Assembly (NCBI GenBank): GCA_001825665.1
Contig: MHXZ01000087.1
Location: 1-64,000, forward strand
Length of the DNA: 64,000 nt
DNA from: Planctomycetes bacterium GWF2_41_51
GTDB lineage: Bacteria; Planctomycetota; Phycisphaerae; Sedimentisphaerales; UBA12454
Reading direction: 5' to 3'
Notes under the pieces: generated by a model
Database searches by the model: none
What the model was told of the DNA's origin: nothing
What the model saw: only the letters and a program-made list of their open reading frames with translations
Made by a program: the position numbers and the translations under genes
Part shown: piece by piece, positions 37,717 to 46,440 of the stretch
How positions within the stretch are numbered: the stretch's first letter is position 1
Layout of the letters: each line of letters opens with the position of its first letter

Positions 37717-39170
37717 AACCTGTGAATGTTATATTTATTTTTTCCGATCAACACAATCCAGGCTTTAGCGGCTGTTATGGAGGAATAACACGAACTCCAA
37801 ATATCGATTCTTTGGCGCAGGGCGGAGTATTATTTGAAAATGCGTATTCAAATTGTCCGTTATGTGTGCCATCAAGAGCCAGTATGTTCACCGGTCTTTA
37901 CGCACACGAAACGGCAAGTTGGGATAATACAACGCCGTATGATGGACGCATTCCGGGATTGGGTCATTATACTCGTGAAAATAATATAAAATTCACTACA
38001 ATAGGGAAATTGGATTTTAAACCTGGTGCTGATGTAGGTATTGATGACATTCGTTGTGTTCGCAACAGAGAAAGCTTAGATGTTGTTGGGCTTTTCAGGG
38101 ATAAGCCTCTCCCTCCTCGGAAAAAGATGCATATGGCTAGCCACTGGGGAGCTGGTCCTCGTGAGAATGAGGACTTTCTAAAGCACGAAAAAAAAGTTAC
38201 ACAAGAGGCAATCAATTGGATTCGAACTGATCGCCCCAATGATAAGCCATGGGTGTTAAATATCAATTATAGCAAACCTCATCCTGCCTGGCATCCTGAT
38301 AAGGAACTTTATAAATACTATAAAAATAAATTGACCAGTCTTGGCCCGAAATATTTTCAAAAATATGATAGCCTTTGCGAAGTTGATCAAAATCACAGTA
38401 CTCACACTTGCGGCTTTGTTTTGGATGATGATAAAGTATATGATTGCCACACTGCTTATCATGCTACGGTTGAAGAGGTTGATATTGAAATAGGTAAAGT
38501 CCTCACTTCTCTAAAAGAAGTCGGGATATTTGATGAGGTATTAATAATTTACACTTCCGACCATGGCGAGATGGCTCGTGCGCACGGCGCATGGGGTAAG
38601 TGTTCGATGCATGAAGATTCGGTCAGGATTCCCATGATTATACATGGTCCAGATGTGCCTGATAATAAGCGTATGACATCCTTGGTTTCATTGGTTGACA
38701 TTTTGCCAACAATATCCGACGCTCTTGGAATGGATACGTCAAATGATATAAAAGGGCGGTCATTATTGGATGTTTGTCAAAATAATAATACAGATAACAG
38801 ATATGTTTTTAGCGAGTCTCATTCAAATGGAATCATAGCGGGCTCTTTTATGGTAAGAAGCGGAGATTGGAAGCTTATTGAATATGTCGGCTATCAATCT
38901 CATTTATTTAATCTTGCGAAAGATCCAAATGAGATGAATGATCTCGCTCCGCAGGCGGCAAATGATTCGCAATTGCTGCAAAAAATTAATGAATTACAGG
39001 CTATTTTACTAACGATTTGCAGTCCTGAAAAAATTGATGCAAAAGCTCGTGCGGACCAACAATATTTGCGAGATAGTCTTGCTGTATCCGGTAGATTATA
39101 TGACGAACTTGAGTTAAGAGGGTTTCAGCGGATTCGAGATAAATTAATTCCGCTGCCTGAATATTCATAA
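37710..39170 (+). CDS. sulfatase (S1 family), no export signal
   Basis: The 486-residue protein begins MVKPVNVIFIFSDQHNPGFS without a signal peptide. Motifs are CVPSRASMFTG (formylglycine-forming Cys52), IGKLDF, and YTSDHGEMARAHG for metal binding. It is translationally coupled to the preceding sulfatase. Its 3' end overlaps the convergent lyase gene by 46 nt. The substrate is probably a sulfated sugar in the cytoplasm. Confidence 0.9.
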   Translation: MVKPVNVIFIFSDQHNPGFSGCYGGITRTPNIDSLAQGGVLFENAYSNCPLCVPSRASMFTGLYAHETASWDNTTPYDGRIPGLGHYTRENNIKFTTIGKLDFKPGADVGIDDIRCVRNRESLDVVGLFRDKPLPPRKKMHMASHWGAGPRENEDFLKHEKKVTQEAINWIRTDRPNDKPWVLNINYSKPHPAWHPDKELYKYYKNKLTSLGPKYFQKYDSLCEVDQNHSTHTCGFVLDDDKVYDCHTAYHATVEEVDIEIGKVLTSLKEVGIFDEVLIIYTSDHGEMARAHGAWGKCSMHEDSVRIPMIIHGPDVPDNKRMTSLVSLVDILPTISDALGMDTSNDIKGRSLLDVCQNNNTDNRYVFSESHSNGIIAGSFMVRSGDWKLIEYVGYQSHLFNLAKDPNEMNDLAPQAANDSQLLQKINELQAILLTICSPEKIDAKARADQQYLRDSLAVSGRLYDELELRGFQRIRDKLIPLPEYS

Positions 39171-41239
39171 TGAGGAAAATGTAGTGTAACCGAAGCATCT
39201 GAAACATTCCCAATCATAGGTATAATCATTTTTATTCCTTTGTTATTGGTGGACTTAATATCCACACATACCTTATCTGATGAATCGGATGACATTTTCG
39301 TATCAACGATTTCAGGTGCATCATTAGGATCAACCAACAACAGCCATGCAAAAGTTTGTGTATTTTTTAATTCGGCAGTGTAAACCGCCGTACTATTAGG
39401 CAACTTTATATTTGATGTTGAACTATACCAGCCTTGTATAAAAGGTTTTTCCTGACCCTTTACAATCGCCACATTCCAATCAAAAGATGATATCGGAATA
39501 ATACGCAGATTTGCTTGGCCTTTATCTATGGATGTTGCTGATTTATCTTCGCAGATGACGTGACAATTGGGATGATAATGCCACAGGGCTTGTATCTGGT
39601 GCGGCTTTTCGAGATTTATCCGATCGACTACTATCCAGAAACGATTGCGAAGATACAACACGGCTCTTGTATGAGAGATATTATCCTCTATATCAGCAAA
39701 TCCTTCAATATATTCTCCCCTGGTAAAATCGTAATCAGCATTTGTGATGAAAGCATTTGTCAGAGGTTGATCAACAACGCCTGTTTTAGGCTTTTGTCCC
39801 TTGCCATCTATCAGGATAACATTATGAGAGATGGATGAAATAAAGAAATCACGCCAGGGATATTCTTGGCCGCCTTTAAACCCGACATATGTGAACCGAC
39901 CCGAATCTATCAGTAAATCCTGACCATAGGCACTAATAGATAGATGCAGTTTGTCGGCATGACGGTGTCCGGCACCCCATGGACCAACATCGAAAAATGC
40001 CCAATGAGCATTTGCGTCCCAGCCATTTCGCATTATAGTCTGTCCAGCCCATGGATAGAAAACGCTCAACAATTTTGGTTTTTCGCCCTCATTCTCATTA
40101 GTAATAATGTATGTCCAATCATTACGATAATAGGTTTCATTGACATTACCAAGGAGTTTGCGAATATAATTATAGTCTGAATCATTATTCATGGGACCAT
40201 ATCCTCTGGGACTTTGAATATACGCCATATAATCCAGCATCAAATTAACCCGTTCGTTAAATTCGACAGGCAGCGGTTTGTTGATATGTTTGTATATTTC
40301 CGCAAATACATAAAAATTCCGAAATGCAACTTCATGATAATGCGAGGACAATTCCTTCTGGACTCCATCAGGATATACTTGTTCCATCAAGCTCTCTGAC
40401 ATAATTTTTTTAGAATAATCAAGAAGATTTTCGGATACCTTAAATTCAGGGAAGGCTGCCGCCATTTGTGCCAAACCCATTAGGCTTATTGTCAATTGAT
40501 TGCCCCTTTTGGCATGGAAATTCCGGACACAATGCAGATAATTGGGTACGGAAGAAAGCATTAATATCTTCACATCTGGTGCCAGCACATCATATAAACT
40601 ATAAAATACTTTAGGCCAGATTGCTGCCCGACAACCGGCTTCTATACGGGACCATTGTCTCTTATCTGTGGCATCATATTCTTGCCCTTTGCCCGAATAT
40701 GGATTCGATATTATCCAATCACGTAAATCTTCATTTATGCGTTTTGCATATGCCAAATTATTATATTTAAAATATGCATCAGCTAAAAGGATTAAATGAT
40801 AATGTCTATTCAAAGCCATTGCCCATTGAAAATCATTATTCGGGCTGTAATTCCAATTGAGCTTCCCTTGAGCATTTCGGGGTACGGTTCCTTGAACATT
40901 TTGAAATGTAAACACGTCTTTAAGGATTTCCTCAACTTTCGAGGATGTATCATTAACCATATCCATCCAATTGATGTTTTTTTTTCGTAGCCATTCACCT
41001 GAATTGCACGTGCTATAATAATTTAATAATTCTTGGCATGCGTTTACTTTGTCTTTTTGCTGCCAGGCACTTTTAACTTTCTCTAAGCCTGGATAATTAT
41101 GATCAAGAGCCGTAAAAAGGACGTCAATTTTTTCAGGGTGTGCCAAGCTGAATTTTTGCAATTCATCTTGATCGCAAATATCAGAAAAAAGAACTTTGGA
41201 AAAAGTTAAAATAACTACAAAAATGAAAATAGCCTTCAT
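39125..41239 (-). CDS. heparinase II/III-family polysaccharide lyase
   Basis: The 704-residue protein has a signal peptide (MKAIFIFVVILTFSKVLFS), an alpha/alpha-toroid N-terminal half and a beta-sandwich C-terminal half. Lyase features are RGNQLTISL (Asn247 region), ELSSHYHEVAFRN (His300-Tyr301-His302) and GHRHADKLHLSISAYG (residues about 424-439). These match heparinase II/III-type enzymes that eliminate at uronic acids in heparin, chondroitin, alginate or related glycans. Product ends would be unsaturated uronyl sugars, the substrate class of the GH105 enzyme at 45250. It is third in a minus-strand operon after the BNR_4 protein and a sulfatase. Confidence 0.88.
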   Translation of the reverse strand: MKAIFIFVVILTFSKVLFSDICDQDELQKFSLAHPEKIDVLFTALDHNYPGLEKVKSAWQQKDKVNACQELLNYYSTCNSGEWLRKKNINWMDMVNDTSSKVEEILKDVFTFQNVQGTVPRNAQGKLNWNYSPNNDFQWAMALNRHYHLILLADAYFKYNNLAYAKRINEDLRDWIISNPYSGKGQEYDATDKRQWSRIEAGCRAAIWPKVFYSLYDVLAPDVKILMLSSVPNYLHCVRNFHAKRGNQLTISLMGLAQMAAAFPEFKVSENLLDYSKKIMSESLMEQVYPDGVQKELSSHYHEVAFRNFYVFAEIYKHINKPLPVEFNERVNLMLDYMAYIQSPRGYGPMNNDSDYNYIRKLLGNVNETYYRNDWTYIITNENEGEKPKLLSVFYPWAGQTIMRNGWDANAHWAFFDVGPWGAGHRHADKLHLSISAYGQDLLIDSGRFTYVGFKGGQEYPWRDFFISSISHNVILIDGKGQKPKTGVVDQPLTNAFITNADYDFTRGEYIEGFADIEDNISHTRAVLYLRNRFWIVVDRINLEKPHQIQALWHYHPNCHVICEDKSATSIDKGQANLRIIPISSFDWNVAIVKGQEKPFIQGWYSSTSNIKLPNSTAVYTAELKNTQTFAWLLLVDPNDAPEIVDTKMSSDSSDKVCVDIKSTNNKGIKMIIPMIGNVSDASVTLHFPHYEYSGSGINLSRIR

Positions 41240-41254
41240 TGTTTAAATCTTTCC

Positions 41255-42697
41255 TTAATTCAATTTGTTTGATTTGTTAAGCAAGGCACTCAAGTTTTCG
41301 ATAAGTTTTGCATTTTCTGGTTTGTTGGCTATATTGACATTTTCATCCGGGTCGATTTTATGGTCAAACAACATTTTAGTTTCAGCATCCCATTCAGTAT
41401 AGAGATAACGGTCAGTCTTGACTGCCTTTGCGCCATTCCAATCAATGTAAGCGGCATCCTTCCAATGCTGTTTTGGATTTTTTAAAACAGGAACAAAGCT
41501 TTTTCCATTTAATATATGGCTGGAAGGAAGAGATAAGCCGGCCAGTTCACACAATGTTGGATAAATATCCACAAATTCCACAAGAGCATTAGTTCGTGTG
41601 TTTGTTTTAGAACCAGGTGCACGAACAATTAAAGGCACGTGAATTGTATTATTAAGCATATTATGCTTGCCCCAAAAATTGTGTTCCCCCAGGTGCCATC
41701 CATTATCGCCAAAAAGAACGACTATCGTATTTTTATCCAATTCAAGAGAATTTAACTCATCAAGTATTTTCCCAATTAATGCGTCAATATAACTAATACA
41801 GGCATAATATGCATGCCGTGCATCTCGGTGGAATTTTTCTTCAGATGGCCATCCGTCAATTTGGCTGTATCTTTTAATCTCTGATGAATTATGACACTTT
41901 GATGGTAGATTAACAGGTGAATATCTGTTATCTGCAATATCAATTTTGGAAGGATTGTATAGATTGAAATATTTTTTTGGAGCATTAAATGGAAGATGCG
42001 GCCGCGTAAATCCGCATGCAAGAAAGAATGGAGATTTTCCTTTTTTTAACCGACGCAAATCCTGAATTGTTTTTATAGCTACTTTGCCATCTCCGTATGC
42101 TTCATCTGGAACTTCCGGAGATTCTTTATATGGCCCACGTCCCTTTGCTGAAAGGAGATTTTTTGAATTCGGATCAAGCCAAATTTTATCAAAGTTTTCT
42201 TTTAAATTTCCATGTGGGCTCCATGGAGTTTCACTCCAATTTAGAGCGCTATCTTCAGCATAATGGAAAATTTTTCCATTAGAGATTGTATGGTATCCGT
42301 TGGATTTTAAGTGCTGCACCACCGTAATGGCATAGGGGGCATCTTTGTCTGCTCTCGATTCAGCATCTATAAAACGTTTTGATTTAAAATTCGGACGAAT
42401 CCCAGTCAAAAGACTTGCACGTGAAGCGCCGCATACTGGAGCCTGGCAATATGCGCGGCTAAATAAAACACCCTTGGATGCGAGTTTATCAATATTAGGA
42501 GAGATTACCTGTTTATGGCCATAACAACCTAAATGAGTACAAAGATCATCAACAGAAATAAATAAAAAATTTGGTTTCTTTTTAGTTTGAAATTTTAAAA
42601 AATTATTGGCAGCGAATGTTTTTGAAGCAATAATACCACTACTCACTATTAACATTTTTTTTAAAAAATTACGTCGTGATAACGCATTAAATCCCAT
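41255..42697 (-). CDS. Tat-exported sulfatase, iduronate-2-sulfatase-like
   Basis: The 480-residue product has a twin-arginine-type leader (LSRRNFLKKMLIVSSG). SVDDLCTHLGCYG binds metal, and PVCGASRASLLTG carries the formylglycine-forming Cys89 in the CxAxR variant common among iduronate-sulfatase-like members. GDNGWHLGEHNFWGKHNM follows. The start overlaps the upstream BNR_4 stop by 11 nt and has AAGGAA before it. Specificity for 2-O-sulfated uronic acid is suggested by similarity of motifs only. Confidence 0.9.
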   Translation of the reverse strand: MGFNALSRRNFLKKMLIVSSGIIASKTFAANNFLKFQTKKKPNFLFISVDDLCTHLGCYGHKQVISPNIDKLASKGVLFSRAYCQAPVCGASRASLLTGIRPNFKSKRFIDAESRADKDAPYAITVVQHLKSNGYHTISNGKIFHYAEDSALNWSETPWSPHGNLKENFDKIWLDPNSKNLLSAKGRGPYKESPEVPDEAYGDGKVAIKTIQDLRRLKKGKSPFFLACGFTRPHLPFNAPKKYFNLYNPSKIDIADNRYSPVNLPSKCHNSSEIKRYSQIDGWPSEEKFHRDARHAYYACISYIDALIGKILDELNSLELDKNTIVVLFGDNGWHLGEHNFWGKHNMLNNTIHVPLIVRAPGSKTNTRTNALVEFVDIYPTLCELAGLSLPSSHILNGKSFVPVLKNPKQHWKDAAYIDWNGAKAVKTDRYLYTEWDAETKMLFDHKIDPDENVNIANKPENAKLIENLSALLNKSNKLN

Positions 42698-44048
42698 TTC
42701 TTATTCCTTGATTATCATATTTTATAATTTTATTCTTCGAGAATACCCACAATCTTTGTTTGAAATCTGTAAAACTGTCATATCTTCCTTGGAACCAAAT
42801 AACACATATTTTATGTTTATGGTTATGGGGAACGAAAGGTCGAAGATTATCGACATCAGTATTAAACGTAAGCTGTTTCCAGTCCCATGTTTTATTTGCA
42901 TCTAAAGTTTTGCCTTGAAATACCTGATATCGGCCTGTTTTGTTGGGGTTACCTGTACGAGGATCGACATTGCAGGAAATAAAAACGGTATTGACATCTT
43001 CGGGGTCAATTGTGATACCGCCTGCATAATGATTCTGCGACTCATACAGACGTTTTCCGGCAAAAGCAATTTGCTGCTGATCCCATTGCTTTTTTAGAGG
43101 ATTCCATCGCGCATAGCGATATCGCAGATCATTTCCAATTTCATGATCAGCAGAGTTAATAAATGTTGCTATGGGATTTCCCTGTTTGTCATATTCTAAA
43201 TCCCACACCCAGCCGCGGCCTTCGGTGTTTCCATCATAAATCAAGGTGCCGTCTGAAGGTAATAAGGGACTTTCTTTCACTTGCCCCATTGATTTTATTT
43301 TGGTTTCATTAGTTGTATAAAAATTTCCTCCTTTATAATAAAGGTGATAAACGTTGTTTATGGGCATGTTTAGAGGATGGCCATCAGTGTAAAGCAAATC
43401 AATTCTGTCAATCCCATTGTCTGCATATTTGACATAAGGCCGAGTTTTGTCATCACCTGACTTGATTAACACAAATGGCTCATACCAGCTCTGCGCATTA
43501 TTGTCAGAATATTGAATATTCGGATTCCAACCAATTATGCGAGAAAAATTGTAAATGCGATTATTTTCTCCTGATAACTGAATCAGGTTACAATAGGTTG
43601 CTTTTGCTGGAGTTACAAATATCTTTTCTGGCAGCCAACAATACCAATTTTTTGTTTTGTCAGCAATTCGCCAATACCATTGCTTCTCACGATTATGTTT
43701 GGCGTAGCATGCAAGAAGTTGGCCGTTGTTGAGCTTTAAAAGTGCAGGATTGTCATGGTCGTCTTTGCTTTGCCATGAACTTAGCGGATATGCCAGTCGA
43801 TTCTTGCTTTTCGTATTATATACATCAACACGTGCAACGCCTTGCGAATCGAGACTTCCGATAATTATATTTTCATCATCGATAATTGCTCGTTCGTCAT
43901 TAAACCATGTCCATGCACCATCAGCGGCCAATTGTATAATTTGATGCTTTGCCTTGAGATCGCTCACTAAATTCAAACAGACAGCAAATGCAAAATACCA
44001 GCATACAATATTAAAAGTCAATTTGGATTTTATCATAAAATCTTTCAT
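42687..44048 (-). CDS. secreted BNR_4-repeat protein, candidate polysaccharide lyase
   Basis: The 453-residue product starts at ATG 44048, which overlaps by 4 nt (ATGA) the stop of a sulfatase remnant; this coupling decides the start (44036 is an alternative). A signal peptide region spans about residues 5-33. The mature protein is a BNR_4-type seven-bladed propeller (AADGAWTWFNDERAI, QSKDDHDNPALLKL, NRIYNFSRI, WVWDLEYD). Ulvan lyase families PL24 and PL25 have this fold, with His in a DDH-type strand, so the protein could be a lyase for a sulfated glycan. Other BNR_4 proteins are sialidase-like or unknown, so the function remains a hypothesis. Confidence 0.75.
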   Translation of the reverse strand: MKDFMIKSKLTFNIVCWYFAFAVCLNLVSDLKAKHQIIQLAADGAWTWFNDERAIIDDENIIIGSLDSQGVARVDVYNTKSKNRLAYPLSSWQSKDDHDNPALLKLNNGQLLACYAKHNREKQWYWRIADKTKNWYCWLPEKIFVTPAKATYCNLIQLSGENNRIYNFSRIIGWNPNIQYSDNNAQSWYEPFVLIKSGDDKTRPYVKYADNGIDRIDLLYTDGHPLNMPINNVYHLYYKGGNFYTTNETKIKSMGQVKESPLLPSDGTLIYDGNTEGRGWVWDLEYDKQGNPIATFINSADHEIGNDLRYRYARWNPLKKQWDQQQIAFAGKRLYESQNHYAGGITIDPEDVNTVFISCNVDPRTGNPNKTGRYQVFQGKTLDANKTWDWKQLTFNTDVDNLRPFVPHNHKHKICVIWFQGRYDSFTDFKQRLWVFSKNKIIKYDNQGIRNGI

Positions 44049-44173
44049 GATGTTACATAAACGTACCATTGCGTTAATTTTTTCGAGAACTCCTGCTGAA
44101 TGTTCTTATAATTTACATTTTTCACAAGATTATTCAATTCATAAGGATCTGCGGTTAAGTCAAACAAATGATG
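44045..44173 (-). pseudogene. C-terminal remnant of a sulfatase
   Basis: Minus-strand translation reads HHLFDLTADPYELNNLV and continues to QEFSKKLTQWYVYVTS and a stop at 44045. This is the typical C-terminal signature of S1 sulfatases (LFDL...DP-E-NNL). The catalytic part is missing and the frame is closed by a stop immediately upstream at 44174-44176. Its stop overlaps the BNR_4 start, so a complete sulfatase once headed this operon. Confidence 0.7.
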
Positions 44174-44268
44174 TTATTCAGACAACTCCCTAAGATTTCT
44201 GAGTAGATCTGTCCAAATATATTTTTTCACATTTAGTCTTTACATAATTAAAAATATTTGTACAGTAG

Positions 44269-44312
44269 ATTAGCCGTATAATCAATATAATTTGGCAAAT
44301 TCAATATTGCAA
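44269..44312 (+). promoter_or_regulatory. 44-bp shared promoter/operator element, copy D
   Basis: Begins ATTAGCCGTATAATCAATAT and ends AATATTGCAA, with GCAA at positions 41-44. It lies in the divergent region between the lyase/sulfatase operon and the TauE/SafE operon, 41 bp upstream of the latter's start and pointing toward it. The four bases before it (GTAG) match copy C. Confidence 0.8.
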
Positions 44313-44352
44313 TTAAAAAAGGATTTTTTTTAGAGAAATTTCAGAAGATTAA

Positions 44353-45240
44353 ATGACTCTTGATTTATTTATAATTTTAGGGGCCTCTTTCATAGCTTTA
44401 ATTGTTGGTGGTCTAACGGGCATATTTGGTATAGGCGGCGGTTTTCTAACAACGCCGGCACTAATGATTTTTTTGGATATACCGGGACCTATTGCAGTGG
44501 GAACTGGAATAGCGATGATGTGTTTTACCAGCAGTTTTGCAATATATAAAAGACGCGGCTCCGATACAATAAATTTCAAATTGGCCTTCATTCTCGCTAT
44601 TGCCAGTTCTATAGGCGTTATAGTTGGTATGTATTTCTTGGAAAAACTAAAACATGTGCAGCCATTGGTAATTATGGGCAAAGAGCATATAGCAGTTCAA
44701 TATATTTTATTATTGGTTTTTGTATTTCTGTTGTTAGGCATAGCAATAATTATGATGATTGATTTTTTAGCTGGCAAGGATAAAACAAATCCACATATAG
44801 GATGGTTTTCAAAAATTCCTTTTCCTCCTTATATTCAGCTTAAATTTTTGCATGTGCCGACATTGCCATTAATCCCTGTTCTCCTTTTGGGAACAATAAT
44901 TGGTATTTTGACTGGTTTTCTTGGGATTGGAGGCGGAGTGATTTTGTTGCCTGCGCTGATATATATGATAGGCCAACAAGTTCCAAAAGCAGCTGGTACA
45001 AGTTTAATGATAGTATGGTTTTCAACTTTGGTAGGTGTAACGGGGCATTTACGAAGCGGCAACGTTAGTATTTTTCTGCTGATAGCGATGCTGGCCGGTG
45101 GTCTTATTGGTACACATTATGGTACGGTTATCGGATTGAAAATGCATGACCATAAATTACGCTTTTATTTTTCTTTCGTTGTGGCCGCTACAGTATTAAT
45201 TGTTTTATTCAAAATAATCAATATAACTTTTTATAATTAA
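44353..45240 (+). CDS. TauE/SafE-family anion exporter
   Basis: The 295-residue membrane protein shows the internal duplication of the family: GIFGIGGGFLTTPALM near the N-terminus and GFLGIGGGVILLPALIY in the second half, with about eight hydrophobic helices. Family members export sulfite or organosulfonates or carry other anions. In an operon with GH105 and next to sulfatases, exporting a sulfur anion released during sulfated-glycan breakdown is the simplest reading. Element D precedes it, and GH105 follows after 9 bp. Confidence 0.88.
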   Translation: MTLDLFIILGASFIALIVGGLTGIFGIGGGFLTTPALMIFLDIPGPIAVGTGIAMMCFTSSFAIYKRRGSDTINFKLAFILAIASSIGVIVGMYFLEKLKHVQPLVIMGKEHIAVQYILLLVFVFLLLGIAIIMMIDFLAGKDKTNPHIGWFSKIPFPPYIQLKFLHVPTLPLIPVLLLGTIIGILTGFLGIGGGVILLPALIYMIGQQVPKAAGTSLMIVWFSTLVGVTGHLRSGNVSIFLLIAMLAGGLIGTHYGTVIGLKMHDHKLRFYFSFVVAATVLIVLFKIINITFYN

Positions 45241-45249
45241 AGGAATCAG

Positions 45250-46380
45250 ATGGAAATTCGATTTTTGAGAAGTGGTCTTATAATTTTCTCATTATTTGCA
45301 ATCTCTGCTGATGCCTCATCTCGGTTCAGTGCTGAAATGTATACATCAAAGATAATGTCGGTTATGCAAGCTGTTGCTGACTGGCAGATGAGCCAACCTG
45401 ATGACCCAAACGTAAGTGATACGGGTTGGATAAATGGCGTATTTTGTGCAGGTCTTGTAGAGTTAGCAAAAATTTTGCCTGACAGCAAATACATGACAGA
45501 AATGAAGAGGACAGGTGAAAGAAATGGTTGGAAAGCCGGTCCCGATAAATACAATGCTAATGATCATACCATAGGTCAGATGTATCTCGAATTGTATTGC
45601 ATCTACCGTGATCGAGCTATGATAAAACCGTTGCGTAAGCAGTTCGATTATATTCTTGAAAACCACACTCCGGCCGATATTAAAAATGAAGAGGATCGCT
45701 GGAGTTGGTGCGATGCCTTGTTCATGGCGCCGCCAGTATGGGCGAAAATGGCCCAAATAACCAGTGATAAAAAGTACCTTGAATTCATGGATAGAGAATT
45801 TACGCTCACAACAGAAAAACTTTACGATGCAAATGAACATTTATATTTTCGTGATGATCGGCGCAAAATTGAAAGAACTGCCGAGGTAAAAAAAGTGTTC
45901 TGGAGCCGCGGCAATGGTTGGGTGATGGCCGGGGTTGTGAAAGTCATTAAAGAATTACCGCCAAACTTCCATGCAAGAGACCGTTATTTAAGAATCTTTA
46001 AAGAAATGGCTGCAAAACTCGCGGCTCTGCAGCAGCCTGATGGCCTTTGGAAGTCAAGTCTACTGGACCCCAATGGTTACCCTTCTAAAGAAACCAGCGG
46101 CACAGCACTTTTCTGTTATGCATTTGCATGGGGAATAAACCAGGGCATACTTGATAGGACGACTTATCTGCCTGTTGTTGAAAAGTCATGGAAAGGGCTT
46201 GTCGAATGTGTCGAATCTAATGGTAAGTTGAGATATGTTCAGCGTTCAGGTGCGGCTCCCAGAAAAATGATCGACGACCCTAACCCCAAATATGGTATCA
46301 GATTTGGGATCGGTGCATTCCTGCTTGCCGGAACGGAAGTTTATAAATTAGCTTTAATAAATGAAAAAAAACGTATCTGA
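45250..46380 (+). CDS. GH105 unsaturated glucuronyl/galacturonyl hydrolase
   Basis: The 376-residue protein starts after AAGGAA. A possible signal sequence covers residues 1-22. The alpha/alpha-barrel has GH105 hallmarks: NANDHTIGQMYLELY (Asp105 region), RWSWCDALFMAPPVWAK (Asp155, likely general acid), KVFWSRGNGWVMAGV and ETSGTALFCYAFAWG. These enzymes hydrate and remove the 4,5-unsaturated uronic acid left by polysaccharide lyases. Its presence supports a lyase pathway (heparinase-type at 39125, possibly BNR_4 at 42687) on a uronic-acid-rich substrate such as ulvan, rhamnogalacturonan or a glycosaminoglycan. Confidence 0.92.
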   Translation: MEIRFLRSGLIIFSLFAISADASSRFSAEMYTSKIMSVMQAVADWQMSQPDDPNVSDTGWINGVFCAGLVELAKILPDSKYMTEMKRTGERNGWKAGPDKYNANDHTIGQMYLELYCIYRDRAMIKPLRKQFDYILENHTPADIKNEEDRWSWCDALFMAPPVWAKMAQITSDKKYLEFMDREFTLTTEKLYDANEHLYFRDDRRKIERTAEVKKVFWSRGNGWVMAGVVKVIKELPPNFHARDRYLRIFKEMAAKLAALQQPDGLWKSSLLDPNGYPSKETSGTALFCYAFAWGINQGILDRTTYLPVVEKSWKGLVECVESNGKLRYVQRSGAAPRKMIDDPNPKYGIRFGIGAFLLAGTEVYKLALINEKKRI

Positions 46381-46440
46381 CAACAATATCCTGCCAAATG
46401 AATAAAATCTTAGATGTAAAACCACAGTATGGAAGCAATT

